DNA of 64,000 nucleotides from an uncultured Paraprevotella sp. (GTDB lineage Bacteria; Bacteroidota; Bacteroidia; Bacteroidales; Bacteroidaceae), in the NCBI GenBank assembly GCA_900546665.1, contig URDY01000011.1, positions 1 through 64,000 on the forward strand, given 5' to 3'. Positions 24,773 to 34,897 of the stretch are shown here, piece after piece. The notes under the pieces were generated by a model. The model ran no database searches. It had not been told where the DNA came from and was given only the letters and a program-made list of their open reading frames with translations. The position numbers and the translations under genes are program-made. Within the stretch, counting starts at the first letter, position 1. The number at the start of each line of letters is the position of its first letter.

Positions 24773-25413
24773 ATACGATAGAATTAAAAAATACGTTGCC
24801 CGAGGTTTTTGCGATACGTGATGATATTCATAGTGATATCTGGCATCAGGATGTCTCTTTCGAAAAGGGGCAGCTTTATTTGGTTGAAGCAGGATCCGGT
24901 ACTGGCAAATCGTCTCTTTGCAGCTATATTATCGGGTATCGTGATGATTATCAGGGAATCATTTGTTTTGATGGAAAGAATATTCGCAGCAATCGGATAG
25001 AAGATTGGGTGACAATAAGAAAACGCTCGTTGAGTATTCTTTTTCAGGAACTCAGATTGTTTCCGGAACTGACTGCGTATGAAAATGTGGCCATAAAGAA
25101 TAATCTGACTTCCTTTAAGAAAAAGAAACAGATTGTAGCCTGGTTTGAGGAATTGGGAATTGCCGATAAACTGGACGTGCAGGTCGGACGTATGAGTTTT
25201 GGACAGCAGCAGCGTGTGGCTATGATGCGTGCACTGGTTCAGCCTTTTGATTTTCTGCTAGTTGACGAGCCGATCAGTCATTTGGATGAAACCAACAGCC
25301 GGATTATGGCAGACATGATGATGAGGGAAGCTCAGGCTCAGGGAGCAGGTGTGATCGTAACCAGTATTGGTAAGCACATGGATTTGAATTACGATAAGGT
25401 TTTCAGATTATGA
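24769..25413 (+). CDS. ABC transporter ATP-binding protein
   Basis: A 214-residue ATPase of the LolD/MacB/FtsE type. Walker A is GSGTGKSSL near residue 44, the Q-loop is in LFQELRLFP, the signature is MSFGQQQRVA, and Walker B is FLLVDEPISHLD. The usual switch histidine after the D-loop is missing: the expected T-H pair reads VTSIGKHMD, with a histidine four residues later. It is coupled by ATGA overlaps to the DUF4836-like gene before and the permease after. The substrate is unknown. Confidence 0.88.
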   Translation: MNTIELKNTLPEVFAIRDDIHSDIWHQDVSFEKGQLYLVEAGSGTGKSSLCSYIIGYRDDYQGIICFDGKNIRSNRIEDWVTIRKRSLSILFQELRLFPELTAYENVAIKNNLTSFKKKKQIVAWFEELGIADKLDVQVGRMSFGQQQRVAMMRALVQPFDFLLVDEPISHLDETNSRIMADMMMREAQAQGAGVIVTSIGKHMDLNYDKVFRL

Positions 25414-26615
25414 ACAGACTGGTTTGGAAATTATTGCGGCGACATGTCAGTGTTCCACAGTTTACGGGATTTTTTTTCGCCAATCTGTTGGGAATGCTGG
25501 TGGTACTTTTGAGCATACAGTTTTATTCGGATGTGGTTCCGGTCTTTACTCAAGGGGACAGTTTCATTAAGAATGATTATCTGATCCTTTCGAAAAAAAT
25601 CAGTATGGTCGGTTCGTTAATGGGACGTGACAACGGTTTTACGGAGAATGAGATCGAAGATATCAGAAAACAAAATTTCTGTAAAAGTGTAGGCCGTTTC
25701 TCTTCCACACAATATCATGTGGCGGCCAGAATGGGGATGGAGGGATTTCCGGCCATGACTACAGACTTGTTCTTTGAATCTGTGCCGGATCAATATATTG
25801 ATGCCAATCTGAACGGATGGCGTTTCAGTGCAGGGGATGAGGCAGTGGTTCCGATTATACTGCCTCGGAGTTATCTGGCCATATATAATTTCGGGTTTGC
25901 ACAAAGCCGTTCATTACCGCAGCTTTCGGAGAATAGTGTCGGACTGATGGATATGGATCTTCGAATGAGTGGTCATGGAAAGATGCTGATGATGAAAGGC
26001 AGGGTAATCGGTTTCAGTAATCGGCTGAATACGATTCTTGTGCCGGAGAGCTTTTTGGAATGGAGCAACAGTCAACTGGCTCCGGATGAAGAAGCTCGTC
26101 CGGTGCGTCTGATTGTAGAGGTGGACAATCCGGCCAATGATGCGATTGCCCGCTATTTGCAGGATAAGGGGTATGATGTGGAGGAAAATAAACTGGATGC
26201 CGGTAAGACCACATTCTTTCTTAAACTCGTATCCGTCATCGTATTCTGTGTCGGGGTGTTGATCAGCGTCCTGTCTTTTTATATGCTGATGTTGAGTATT
26301 TATCTGTTGGTTCAAAAAAATACAGTCAAATTACAGAACCTGCTTTTAATCGGTTATTCTCCGGCGAGGGTCGGTTTGCCTTACCAGAGTCTGACTGTCG
26401 GACTTAATTTTCTGGTATTCCTGTTGGCTGTTTTTATAGTGATGGGCGTCCGGCATTATTATTTAGGAATCATACAAATGTTATTTCCCAATATGGCAAC
26501 GGGAGGAATGTGGCCTTCCTGGTTGATAGGTTCTCTGCTTTTTATAGGAGTCAGTTTGTTGAATATCTTGGCTATAAGAAAAAAAATATGGTCAATATGG
26601 AAAAATAAAGCGTGA
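25410..26615 (+). CDS. ABC transporter permease, FtsX/MacB-like
   Basis: A 401-residue inner-membrane protein with one helix near the N-terminus (about 20-42), a large extracytoplasmic domain (about 45-265) and three C-terminal helices. This is the FtsX/MacB/LolC layout. It partners with the preceding ATPase through a 4-bp overlap. Such pairs transmit force to a periplasmic partner or extrude lipoproteins; no substrate can be named. Its stop overlaps the start of the fusion kinase gene (TGATG). Confidence 0.82.
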   Translation: MNRLVWKLLRRHVSVPQFTGFFFANLLGMLVVLLSIQFYSDVVPVFTQGDSFIKNDYLILSKKISMVGSLMGRDNGFTENEIEDIRKQNFCKSVGRFSSTQYHVAARMGMEGFPAMTTDLFFESVPDQYIDANLNGWRFSAGDEAVVPIILPRSYLAIYNFGFAQSRSLPQLSENSVGLMDMDLRMSGHGKMLMMKGRVIGFSNRLNTILVPESFLEWSNSQLAPDEEARPVRLIVEVDNPANDAIARYLQDKGYDVEENKLDAGKTTFFLKLVSVIVFCVGVLISVLSFYMLMLSIYLLVQKNTVKLQNLLLIGYSPARVGLPYQSLTVGLNFLVFLLAVFIVMGVRHYYLGIIQMLFPNMATGGMWPSWLIGSLLFIGVSLLNILAIRKKIWSIWKNKA

Positions 26616-28114
26616 TGGAACAATTAAGACAGTTATATATACAATGGTCAGGTAAAGAGCCTGCGGAAGTTAAACTTATGGCAGGAGCCGGCAGTAATCG
26701 GGCCTATTACCGTTTTTTTTCGGAGGATGGAAAGACTGTAGTGGGGGTTGTCGGTACTTCTGTAGATGAGAATAAAGCATTTATTTATCTTTCAGCCCAT
26801 TTCAGAGCACAACAGCAACCTGTGCCGGAAGTTTTGGCTGTATCTGAAGATGGTATGCGTTATTTGCAGACAGATTTGGGTGGTCGTTCGTTGTTTGATG
26901 CCTTGTCAGAAGGACGTTCTGGTGGAGGAACTTATAATGAGGATGAGATTGTATTGTTGAGGCGCACGATCAGATCCTTGCCGGGTATTCAAATTAAAGG
27001 TGCTGAAGGTCTTGATTTTATGCAATGCTATCCTCAGGCGGAAATGGACGAGACGACTGTTTCCTTTGACCTGAATTATTTTAAGTATTGCTTCTTGAAA
27101 GCTACGTATGTAGATTTTCATGAGATGAAACTTGAAGAAGATTTTCGTCGTATGGCCAAAGACCTTACAGAAGGAGGGTTGACTGGTTTCCTTTATCGTG
27201 ATTTTCAGGCCAGAAATGTAATGTTGGACAATGCGGGGAATCCTTATTTTATAGACTATCAAGGAGGAAGAAGAGGGCCTGTGGAATATGATGTGGCCAG
27301 TTTCCTTTGGCAAGCTTCAGCGCATTATTCTCCACAGTTGCGTGAAAGGCTTATTGATGATTATCTGGATGCATTGGGACAATATGTAAGTGTGGATGCA
27401 GAGCAGTTTAGAAAAAGATTAAATCTGTTTGTACTGTTTCGTACAATGCAAGTCCTTGGAGCTTATGGTTTCAGGGGATATTTTGAAAGGAAAAAGCATT
27501 TTTTGGACAGTATAGTTCCAGCCATCGGCAATTTAAGGCAGATATTGCAGACCGGATGTCAGGCCTATCCTTATTTGAGGGAGATTCTTGTAAGATTAAC
27601 TGAACTACCTCAATTTCAGTGCAAGAAATCAGATAACACCTCGTCTGTTGCAGTAAACAGAGATACTCTTAAGGCTACTGAATCACAATATGATGGCAAG
27701 GGGCCGCTTGTGGTCCGGATTTTCAGCTTTTCATATCGAAAGGGAATACCCCAGGATGATAGTGGAAACGGAGGAGGATATGTCTTTGATTGCAGAAGTA
27801 CGCATAATCCCGGGCGTTACGAGCCTTATAAAAAGTTGACCGGACTGGATGAACCTGTGATCCGTTTTCTTGAAGATGACGGAGAGATCCTTACTTTTTT
27901 GGAGAGTGTGTATAAACTGGCTGATGCTCATGTGGCGCGTTATATACAGCGGGGCTTTACAAATCTGATGTTTTCATTTGGTTGTACGGGTGGACAACAC
28001 AGAAGCGTATATTCTGCACAGCATCTGGCAGAGCATCTGCATGAGAAATTTGGCATAGAAGTCAGGTTGTGCCATCGTGAGCAGCATATTGAACAGATAT
28101 TGAAAGCCAAATAA
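26615..28114 (+). CDS. AmgK-like sugar kinase fused to a RapZ C-terminal domain
   Basis: A 499-residue two-domain protein. Residues about 1-340 are a phosphotransferase like AmgK, which phosphorylates the anomeric carbon of MurNAc/GlcNAc: GAGSNRAYYRF near residue 25, catalytic FLYRDFQARNVM, and metal-binding FIDYQGGRRGPVEYD. Residues about 365-495 match the C-terminal domain of RapZ/YvcJ, with GCTGGQHRSVYSAQHLAEHL; in E. coli that domain binds glucosamine-6-phosphate and small RNAs. The N-terminal RapZ P-loop ATPase domain is absent. The ATG at 26615 overlaps the permease stop. The MurU-like gene lies 29 bp downstream, so together they fit the AmgK-MurU wall-sugar recycling route. The sensing role of the RapZ part is inferred. 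Confidence 0.85.
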   Translation: MEQLRQLYIQWSGKEPAEVKLMAGAGSNRAYYRFFSEDGKTVVGVVGTSVDENKAFIYLSAHFRAQQQPVPEVLAVSEDGMRYLQTDLGGRSLFDALSEGRSGGGTYNEDEIVLLRRTIRSLPGIQIKGAEGLDFMQCYPQAEMDETTVSFDLNYFKYCFLKATYVDFHEMKLEEDFRRMAKDLTEGGLTGFLYRDFQARNVMLDNAGNPYFIDYQGGRRGPVEYDVASFLWQASAHYSPQLRERLIDDYLDALGQYVSVDAEQFRKRLNLFVLFRTMQVLGAYGFRGYFERKKHFLDSIVPAIGNLRQILQTGCQAYPYLREILVRLTELPQFQCKKSDNTSSVAVNRDTLKATESQYDGKGPLVVRIFSFSYRKGIPQDDSGNGGGYVFDCRSTHNPGRYEPYKKLTGLDEPVIRFLEDDGEILTFLESVYKLADAHVARYIQRGFTNLMFSFGCTGGQHRSVYSAQHLAEHLHEKFGIEVRLCHREQHIEQILKAK

Positions 28115-28143
28115 GTAATCAATCACATTAGAACAAGTCATAT

Positions 28144-28899
28144 ATGAAAGCAATGATATTTGCGGCGGGTCTGGGAACGCGACTGAAACCTCTTACCGAT
28201 ACCATGCCGAAAGCTTTAGTGCCTGTAGGGGGAAAACCATTGTTGGAAATCCTTATACGTAAACTGAAAGCATCAGGTTTTGATGAAGTAGTTATTAATG
28301 TGCATCATTTTGCGGACCAGATTATCCGTTTTGTCAACGAGAATGAGGGATTTGGTTTGAATATCCGTATCAGTGACGAGACTGCATGCTTGCTTGAAAC
28401 CGGAGGAGCTATCAAAAAGGCTGTTCCCTTATTGAACGGTAACAGACAGAATGAAGAACCTTTCATGATTCATAATGTGGATATATTGAGTAATCTGGAT
28501 TTCGGGACTTTTATGAATTGCCAGTCTGCAGATTCCGAAAGGGCGGCTACCTTGCTGGTCAACAAGAGAGAAACTTCCAGACAACTGTTGTTTGATAAGG
28601 AAAACAGACTTGTGGGATGGTATAACAGAAAGACCAATGAGATCAAGACGCCTTATAGTGGTTTGGATCTGCAGTCGTGCAGGCAATTGGCTTTTTCGGG
28701 TATTCATCTTTTTTCGCCCCGGCTTTTCCCTTATTTTACTGATTGGCCTGACCGTTTTTCCATAATTGACTTTTATTTATCGGTTTGTGATAAGGAGTCA
28801 GTAATCGGGTATGAGTATCCGGAACTTAAACTGATGGATGTAGGGAAACTGGATACGCTTTCTGCTGCCGAAGATTTCTTGATAAACGAATGTTGTTAG
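28144..28899 (+). CDS. MurU-like nucleotidyltransferase
   Basis: A 251-residue sugar-1-phosphate nucleotidyltransferase. The signature FAAGLGTRLKPLTDTMPKAL is at the N-terminus, the catalytic-site FMIHNVDILS lies near residue 110, and SGIHLFSPRLF follows. It resembles MurU, which makes UDP-MurNAc from MurNAc-1-phosphate. It follows the AmgK-like kinase by 29 bp, completing the two-enzyme recycling route known from Pseudomonas. A hexose or mannose-1-phosphate specificity cannot be excluded from sequence alone. The guaA promoter begins inside its last codons. Confidence 0.82.
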   Translation: MKAMIFAAGLGTRLKPLTDTMPKALVPVGGKPLLEILIRKLKASGFDEVVINVHHFADQIIRFVNENEGFGLNIRISDETACLLETGGAIKKAVPLLNGNRQNEEPFMIHNVDILSNLDFGTFMNCQSADSERAATLLVNKRETSRQLLFDKENRLVGWYNRKTNEIKTPYSGLDLQSCRQLAFSGIHLFSPRLFPYFTDWPDRFSIIDFYLSVCDKESVIGYEYPELKLMDVGKLDTLSAAEDFLINECC

Positions 28900-28923
28900 A
28901 ATCAAATATTTATTGTATTTTTG
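28893..28923 (+). promoter_or_regulatory. guaA promoter
   Basis: TTG (28893-28895) and TATTTTTG (28916-28923) are 20 bp apart. The -33 element lies inside the 3' end of the murU-like gene, and the leader before guaA would be about 25 nt. Confidence 0.7.
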
Positions 28924-28952
28924 TGCTCAAATTAGCTTAATATCTTTATTAT

Positions 28953-30476
28953 ATGCAGCAAAAAATTATTATTTTAGACTTTGGCTCGCAGACGACACAG
29001 CTGATCGGACGAAGAGTCCGAGAGTTGGATACGTTCTGTGAGATCCTGCCTTATAATAAGTTTCCTAAAGATGATCCCTCTGTAATCGGAGTGATTTTGA
29101 GTGGTTCACCGTTCAGTGTTTATGATAAGGAAGCTTTCAAGATTGATTTGAGTGAGATCCGTGGTAAATATCCCATTCTGGGTATCTGTTATGGTGCTCA
29201 GTTTATGAGTTACACTTTGGGCGGTAAGGTTGAACCGGCCGGATCAAGAGAATACGGACGGGCCAATCTGAAGTCTTTTGATAAAGAGAATCCTCTTTTT
29301 AAAGGCTTTGAAGAAAATTCACAGGTATGGATGAGTCATGGAGATACCATAACTCAGTTGCCGGAAGGATTTAAGGTTATTGCTTCTACTGACAAGGTGC
29401 AGAATGCGGCATATCAGGCAGAAGGAGAAAAACTTTGGGGCGTACAGTTCCATCCTGAGGTGTTCCATTCTGTTCAGGGTACACTTTTGCTCAAGAATTT
29501 TGTGGTAGATATATGCGGTGGACGCCAGGATTGGAGTGCTGCTTCATTCGTAGATACGACGGTAGCTGAACTGAAAGAACAGTTAGGTAACGATCGGGTG
29601 ATTCTCGGCTTGAGCGGTGGTGTGGATTCTTCTGTTGCTGCAGTATTGCTGAACAAGGCAATTGGAAAGAACCTGACCTGTATCTTTGTGGATCACGGCA
29701 TGCTGCGTAAGAATGAATTCAAGAATGTGCTGCATGATTACGAGTGTTTGGGACTTAATGTGATTGGCGTTGATGCAAGCGAGAAATTCTTCAAGGATCT
29801 TGAAGGAGTGACTGATCCTGAGCAGAAACGTAAGATTATTGGCCGTGATTTCGTTGAAGTGTTCGATGCTGAGGCTCGTAAGATCACTGATGCCAAATGG
29901 TTGGCGCAGGGTACAATCTATCCGGACCGTATCGAAAGTCTGAATATTACCGGTAAGACGATAAAAAGTCATCATAATGTAGGAGGACTGCCGGAGGAAA
30001 TGAATTTGCAGCTGTGCGAACCTCTTAAATGGCTGTTTAAGGATGAAGTCCGTCGTGTCGGTCGCCAAATGGGTATGCCGGAACATTTGATTACCCGCCA
30101 TCCGTTCCCGGGACCTGGACTTGCAGTGCGTATCTTGGGTGATATAACTCCGGAAAAAGTACGTATTCTTCAGGATGCAGATGATATCTTTATCCAGGGA
30201 CTTCGTGACTGGGGATTGTATGATCAGGTATGGCAGGCTGGTGTGATATTGTTGCCGATCAAGAGTGTGGGTGTCATGGGAGACGAACGTACTTATGAGC
30301 GTGCAGTAGCTTTGCGTGCAGTAACCAGTACGGATGCCATGACTGCAGACTGGGCTCATCTGCCTTATGAATTTATGGCAAAGGTAAGTAATGATATTAT
30401 CAATAAGGTGAAGGGAGTCAATCGCGTATGCTATGATATCTCTTCAAAACCACCTTCAACTATTGAGTGGGAATAA
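28953..30476 (+). CDS. guaA: GMP synthase (glutamine-hydrolysing)
   Basis: A 507-residue enzyme converting XMP to GMP. The N-terminal class I amidotransferase has its catalytic cysteine in [10 protein letters not shown] and His-Glu in [11 protein letters not shown]. The ATP pyrophosphatase domain shows the PP-loop [12 protein letters not shown], and the C-terminal dimerisation domain ends in the family signature [11 protein letters not shown]. The length is normal. It is a single-gene unit with its own promoter and a following hairpin terminator. Confidence 0.98.
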   Translation: MQQKIIILDFGSQTTQLIGRRVRELDTFCEILPYNKFPKDDPSVIGVILSGSPFSVYDKEAFKIDLSEIRGKYPILGICYGAQFMSYTLGGKVEPAGSREYGRANLKSFDKENPLFKGFEENSQVWMSHGDTITQLPEGFKVIASTDKVQNAAYQAEGEKLWGVQFHPEVFHSVQGTLLLKNFVVDICGGRQDWSAASFVDTTVAELKEQLGNDRVILGLSGGVDSSVAAVLLNKAIGKNLTCIFVDHGMLRKNEFKNVLHDYECLGLNVIGVDASEKFFKDLEGVTDPEQKRKIIGRDFVEVFDAEARKITDAKWLAQGTIYPDRIESLNITGKTIKSHHNVGGLPEEMNLQLCEPLKWLFKDEVRRVGRQMGMPEHLITRHPFPGPGLAVRILGDITPEKVRILQDADDIFIQGLRDWGLYDQVWQAGVILLPIKSVGVMGDERTYERAVALRAVTSTDAMTADWAHLPYEFMAKVSNDIINKVKGVNRVCYDISSKPPSTIEWE

Positions 30477-30502
30477 TCAGTTTGTTTTCACTCTAAAAGA
30501 AG

Positions 30503-30590
30503 AATCCCTGAAAGAATGTATGTGACTTGTTGCAGATATTGAATAAGGATCGAGTAACAGGTGGCATTCAGACTTTGAGGGATTTTTTAT
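30503..30590 (+). terminator. guaA terminator
   Basis: AATCCCTGAAAGAATG (from 30503) can pair with CATTCAGACTTTGAGGGATT (from 30565) with small internal bulges. It is followed by TTTTTT. The long loop (about 45 nt) is unusual for a simple terminator. Confidence 0.6.
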
Positions 30591-30618
30591 TGGAATACTA
30601 AATTATAGAAAAACAGTT

Positions 30619-32100
30619 ATGGTAAAAAAAGCAGGTACACTGGTGATTGCCCTATTGTCTGTGGTTTTGTTGAAAGCCCAGGATACTTTGTTGCATTATC
30701 GCGTGGAAACAGGCATAACAGCCGGAACTGGTGATTATGTGCCTCTTTGGCTGACAGCCAACCGGAACGGACTGTCTGGTGTAGAATCCCCCAATGCCTA
30801 TTTGCGGGCAGGCGCTGATTACCGTAAGACGTTCAGACGCGGATGGCATGTGGCGGCCGGATTGGATCTGGCCGGTGCAGTGAATCAAACATCTAATTTT
30901 GTGGTCCAGCAGGCTTACGTGGATGTAGGATGGCGTTTCCTGAATTTGAGCATAGGTAGTAAAGAACGGGAACCGTTGGGTAAAATCGCTGATCTGACCA
31001 GTGGAGGTATGGTAGAAGGTAATAATGCCCGTCCCGTTCCACAAGTTCGTGCAGAAATTCCCGAATATTTGGATGTCCCCGGTTGTAAAGGCTGGTTTGC
31101 CTTCAAGGGATATGTGGCTTATGGTCGGTTTACGGATGATCGTTGGCAGCGTGATTTCGCCTCCCCATATCATCAGCCTTATCTTGATAATATACTCTAT
31201 CACAGTAAGGAACTGATGCTGCGTTTCGGAAATAAATCTGTATTTCCGTTGGAAGCAGAAATCGGCATGTTGATGTCTGCTCAATTTGGAGGAGAAAAGT
31301 ATGTATTTAAAAATGGGCAGTATGTGATGGATGTGGATATGCCGGATGGTTTGAAAGATTATTTAAAAGTATTTATTCCTTCAAGCGGAGGAAGTGATAC
31401 TCCAAGAGGTGATCAGGTCAATGTATACGGAAATCATGTTGGCAGTTGGAATTGTGCCTTAACTTATTATCTGAAGGACTGGAAGTTCAGAATGTATTAT
31501 GAGCATCTGTTTGATGATCATTCTCAAATGTTTTTTGAGTATGGGCGTTGGAAAGACGGACATCTTGGTTTGGAAGTTACATTTCCTGAAAACAGATGGA
31601 TTAAAACTTTGTTATGGGAAGGATTGGCTACTAAAGACCAGACCGGTCCGATCTTATATGATGGTTATGCTGGAGCGTTTCCTGAGTATCAGGTCAGTGC
31701 TAGAGATGATTACTATAACAACTATTACTATTTAAGTTGGCAACATTGGGGAATGGCTATGGGTAATCCTTTATTGTATGGTCCGATATATAACAAGGAT
31801 GGCAGTTTGAAGTTTAGAAGTAACAGGGCTAGGGCACATCATGTGGCGTTTAGTGGACAGCCATCTACGGAATGGGGATATAGGGTGATGGCTTCGTTTA
31901 CGCGTCATTGGGGTACCTATGACCAGCCTCTTGATGAGATCGCCCGCCAGTTTAATTCTCTTTATGAAGTTACCTATACACCTCAGGCCATTCGTGGTTG
32001 GACGTTTTCTGCTGCTCTTGGCTGGGATCAGGGCGATTATCTGGGTAACAGTGTAGGAGGAATGATAACAATAAAAAAAGAAGGAATATGGATCAAATGA
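30619..32100 (+). CDS. Wzi-like capsule assembly outer-membrane protein
   Basis: A 493-residue exported protein with a signal peptide (ending near LKAQ, residue 21) and a beta-barrel pattern rich in aromatic alternating strands. It matches the Wzi capsule-assembly family, which in enterics binds capsule polymer at the surface. Conserved stretches include the GTGDYVPLWLTANRNG region near residue 35 and AFKGYVAYGRFTDDRWQRDF. The lipoprotein gene downstream overlaps its stop by ATGA, so they are cotranscribed. No capsule biosynthesis genes lie in the window. Confidence 0.83.
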   Translation: MVKKAGTLVIALLSVVLLKAQDTLLHYRVETGITAGTGDYVPLWLTANRNGLSGVESPNAYLRAGADYRKTFRRGWHVAAGLDLAGAVNQTSNFVVQQAYVDVGWRFLNLSIGSKEREPLGKIADLTSGGMVEGNNARPVPQVRAEIPEYLDVPGCKGWFAFKGYVAYGRFTDDRWQRDFASPYHQPYLDNILYHSKELMLRFGNKSVFPLEAEIGMLMSAQFGGEKYVFKNGQYVMDVDMPDGLKDYLKVFIPSSGGSDTPRGDQVNVYGNHVGSWNCALTYYLKDWKFRMYYEHLFDDHSQMFFEYGRWKDGHLGLEVTFPENRWIKTLLWEGLATKDQTGPILYDGYAGAFPEYQVSARDDYYNNYYYLSWQHWGMAMGNPLLYGPIYNKDGSLKFRSNRARAHHVAFSGQPSTEWGYRVMASFTRHWGTYDQPLDEIARQFNSLYEVTYTPQAIRGWTFSAALGWDQGDYLGNSVGGMITIKKEGIWIK

Positions 32101-32534
32101 GAATAAAGGTCTTTAGTCTGGTTATCGGACTTTTCTGTCTGATAGGATGGAGTTCATGTACAGATAAGGCGCCCATAAATGGTAATCTTGACGGACAGTG
32201 GCAGTTGATGCATATAGAGGATCGTGCAACAGGTGAGACTATAGACTGTCATCGCTTGTATTGGGCTATTCAGTTGTGGGTAATTGAACTAAAGGATCGA
32301 GGGGATAATAAATATGGTGATTATATAGGGCGTTTTGTCTATAATGAAGAAGAAAATACAGTGAGAGTTTCCGATTTTAGAGTCAGATATGATGAGGATA
32401 AGCTGGCTACGGAGAATCAATTGCTTCAATATGGCATTCCTTCTACAGATGCTGTTCTTGAAGTCGTCAAGGCAGATGGAAAGAATCTGATTCTCCAGTC
32501 GGAAACATCAATATTGTACTTTCGTTCTTTTTGA
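32097..32534 (+). CDS. Lipocalin-like lipoprotein
   Basis: A 145-residue lipoprotein with signal sequence and lipobox-like GWSSC near residue 22. The mature part opens with GNLDGQWQLMHIEDR, the typical first strand of Bacteroidetes lipocalin-like (calycin) domains. A further DUF assignment is not certain. The frame opens at an ATG at 32088, but the ATG at 32097 overlaps the Wzi stop (ATGA) and places the signal peptide correctly. It may assist the Wzi-like protein at the outer membrane; that is inferred from coupling. Confidence 0.72.
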   Translation: MRIKVFSLVIGLFCLIGWSSCTDKAPINGNLDGQWQLMHIEDRATGETIDCHRLYWAIQLWVIELKDRGDNKYGDYIGRFVYNEEENTVRVSDFRVRYDEDKLATENQLLQYGIPSTDAVLEVVKADGKNLILQSETSILYFRSF

Positions 32535-32650
32535 CAGAACTTTTGGAGAAATATGGTGTCATGCTTTTGACATAGTTCGACCCAATGAAAAAAACTTTTA
32601 AAATAAGAATGTTTTTTTGCCATAAAATAGCATATATCGAAAGATTTTTG

Positions 32651-32658
32651 TAAATTTG
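32651..32658 (+). promoter_or_regulatory. gap promoter -7 element
   Basis: TAAATTTG matches the TAnnTTTG consensus and precedes gap by about 107 bp. No good TTG lies about 20 bp upstream. The long leader (about 100 nt) could carry post-transcriptional control. Confidence 0.5.
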
Positions 32659-32753
32659 CAGTGCGCTAAGGAAAGAAGTTTTATTCACTCCTCAGAGTGC
32701 ACAGATTATAGAGAATTGAGTTTAATAACTTATATTTCAACCTTTAATTTTAA

Positions 32754-33776
<1,023 letters not shown>

Positions 33777-33796
33777 TTCAACTGTACAAAGTATTT

Positions 33797-33825
33797 AAGG
33801 CCACCTTATTGGTGGCCTTTTTTGT
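33797..33825 (+). terminator. gap terminator
   Basis: AAGGCCACC (33797-33805) pairs perfectly with GGTGGCCTT (33811-33819), followed by TTTTTG and more T. A textbook intrinsic terminator. Confidence 0.93.
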
Positions 33826-33897
33826 TTTTGCAGCCTAAAGATAGATCTTTTTCTGTCGTTCTTTCAGTTAACTGGTTATATTTTCCATTTTTTTTAT

Positions 33898-33905
33898 TAT
33901 GTTTG
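33898..33905 (+). promoter_or_regulatory. miaA promoter -7 element
   Basis: TATGTTTG matches the Bacteroidetes -7 element and lies 25 bp before the miaA ATG at 33931. No clear -33 TTG was found at the usual distance. Confidence 0.5.
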
Positions 33906-33930
33906 CAGTTTCTATAAATAGTTATTGCTG

Positions 33931-34848
33931 ATGAAATATGATTTGATAGCGGTGGTAGGGCCGACTGCTTCGGGTAAGACAAGTTTGGCTGTTGCACTGG
34001 CAAAGGAGTTGGATACTGAAATAATCAGTGCAGATAGTCGTCAGGTTTATCGAAGAATGGATCTGGGGACAGGAAAAGACTTGTCTGACTATCATGTAGA
34101 GGGGGACCGCTATATTCCATACCATTTGATTGATATTGTAGAACCTGGAACCAAATATAATGTATTTGAATACCAGCAAGATTTCATGAAAGTCTACGAA
34201 GATATGAAATCTAGAGAGCTATTGCCTGTTTTGTGCGGTGGAACCGGAATGTATGTGGAGGCCATACTTAAGGGTTTCAATTTGATACCGGTGCCGGAGA
34301 ACAAAGCTTTGCGTGAGCAGTTATCTGATAAAACATTGCAAGAATTGGCGGAATTTTTAAGCAGTTATAAGAATTTACATAATGTGACGGATCTGGATAC
34401 TACCAAAAGGGCAATAAGAGCTATTGAAATAGAGGAATATAAACGTACGCATCAGGTGGAAGAACGTCCTTTTCCTAAGTTGAATGCTTTGGTGGTAGGA
34501 ATTGATGTAGATAGGGATACAAGAAGAGAGCGAATTACACGCAGATTAAAGCAACGTTTGGAAGATGGTATGCTGGATGAAATACGTGGTTTGCTGGCAG
34601 AGGGTATTCCGGCTGATGATTTGATTTATTATGGTCTTGAGTATAAGTTCCTTACTCAATATATAATTGGTGAACTCAGTTATGATGATATGTTCAGGAA
34701 ACTGGAGATTGCCATACATCAGTTTGCCAAAAGGCAAATGACTTGGTTTAGGGGAATGGAAAAGCGCGGAATACCTATATATTGGTTGCCGGAGAAATGG
34801 TCTATGGAAGAAAAATTGAAGACGATTATGCAACGTTTGTCAAAGTAA
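33931..34848 (+). CDS. miaA: tRNA dimethylallyltransferase
   Basis: A 305-residue enzyme that adds a dimethylallyl group to A37 of tRNAs reading UNN codons. The P-loop VVGPTASGKTSLA and the following SADSRQVYRRMDLGTGK are diagnostic, and the C-terminal AKRQMTWFR is typical. An upstream TTG at 33925 extends the frame by two codons, but the ATG at 33931 is the natural start. The lipid kinase gene follows after 49 bp. Confidence 0.96.
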   Translation: MKYDLIAVVGPTASGKTSLAVALAKELDTEIISADSRQVYRRMDLGTGKDLSDYHVEGDRYIPYHLIDIVEPGTKYNVFEYQQDFMKVYEDMKSRELLPVLCGGTGMYVEAILKGFNLIPVPENKALREQLSDKTLQELAEFLSSYKNLHNVTDLDTTKRAIRAIEIEEYKRTHQVEERPFPKLNALVVGIDVDRDTRRERITRRLKQRLEDGMLDEIRGLLAEGIPADDLIYYGLEYKFLTQYIIGELSYDDMFRKLEIAIHQFAKRQMTWFRGMEKRGIPIYWLPEKWSMEEKLKTIMQRLSK

Positions 34849-34897
34849 TGTGAGATTTGAAGCCGATTGATTTTAATCTAATTAAAATGAAATAATT

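Noticed and set aside
29583..30359. A 258-codon minus-strand frame inside guaA
   Set aside because: It is a shadow of guaA; guaA is intact with all catalytic motifs.
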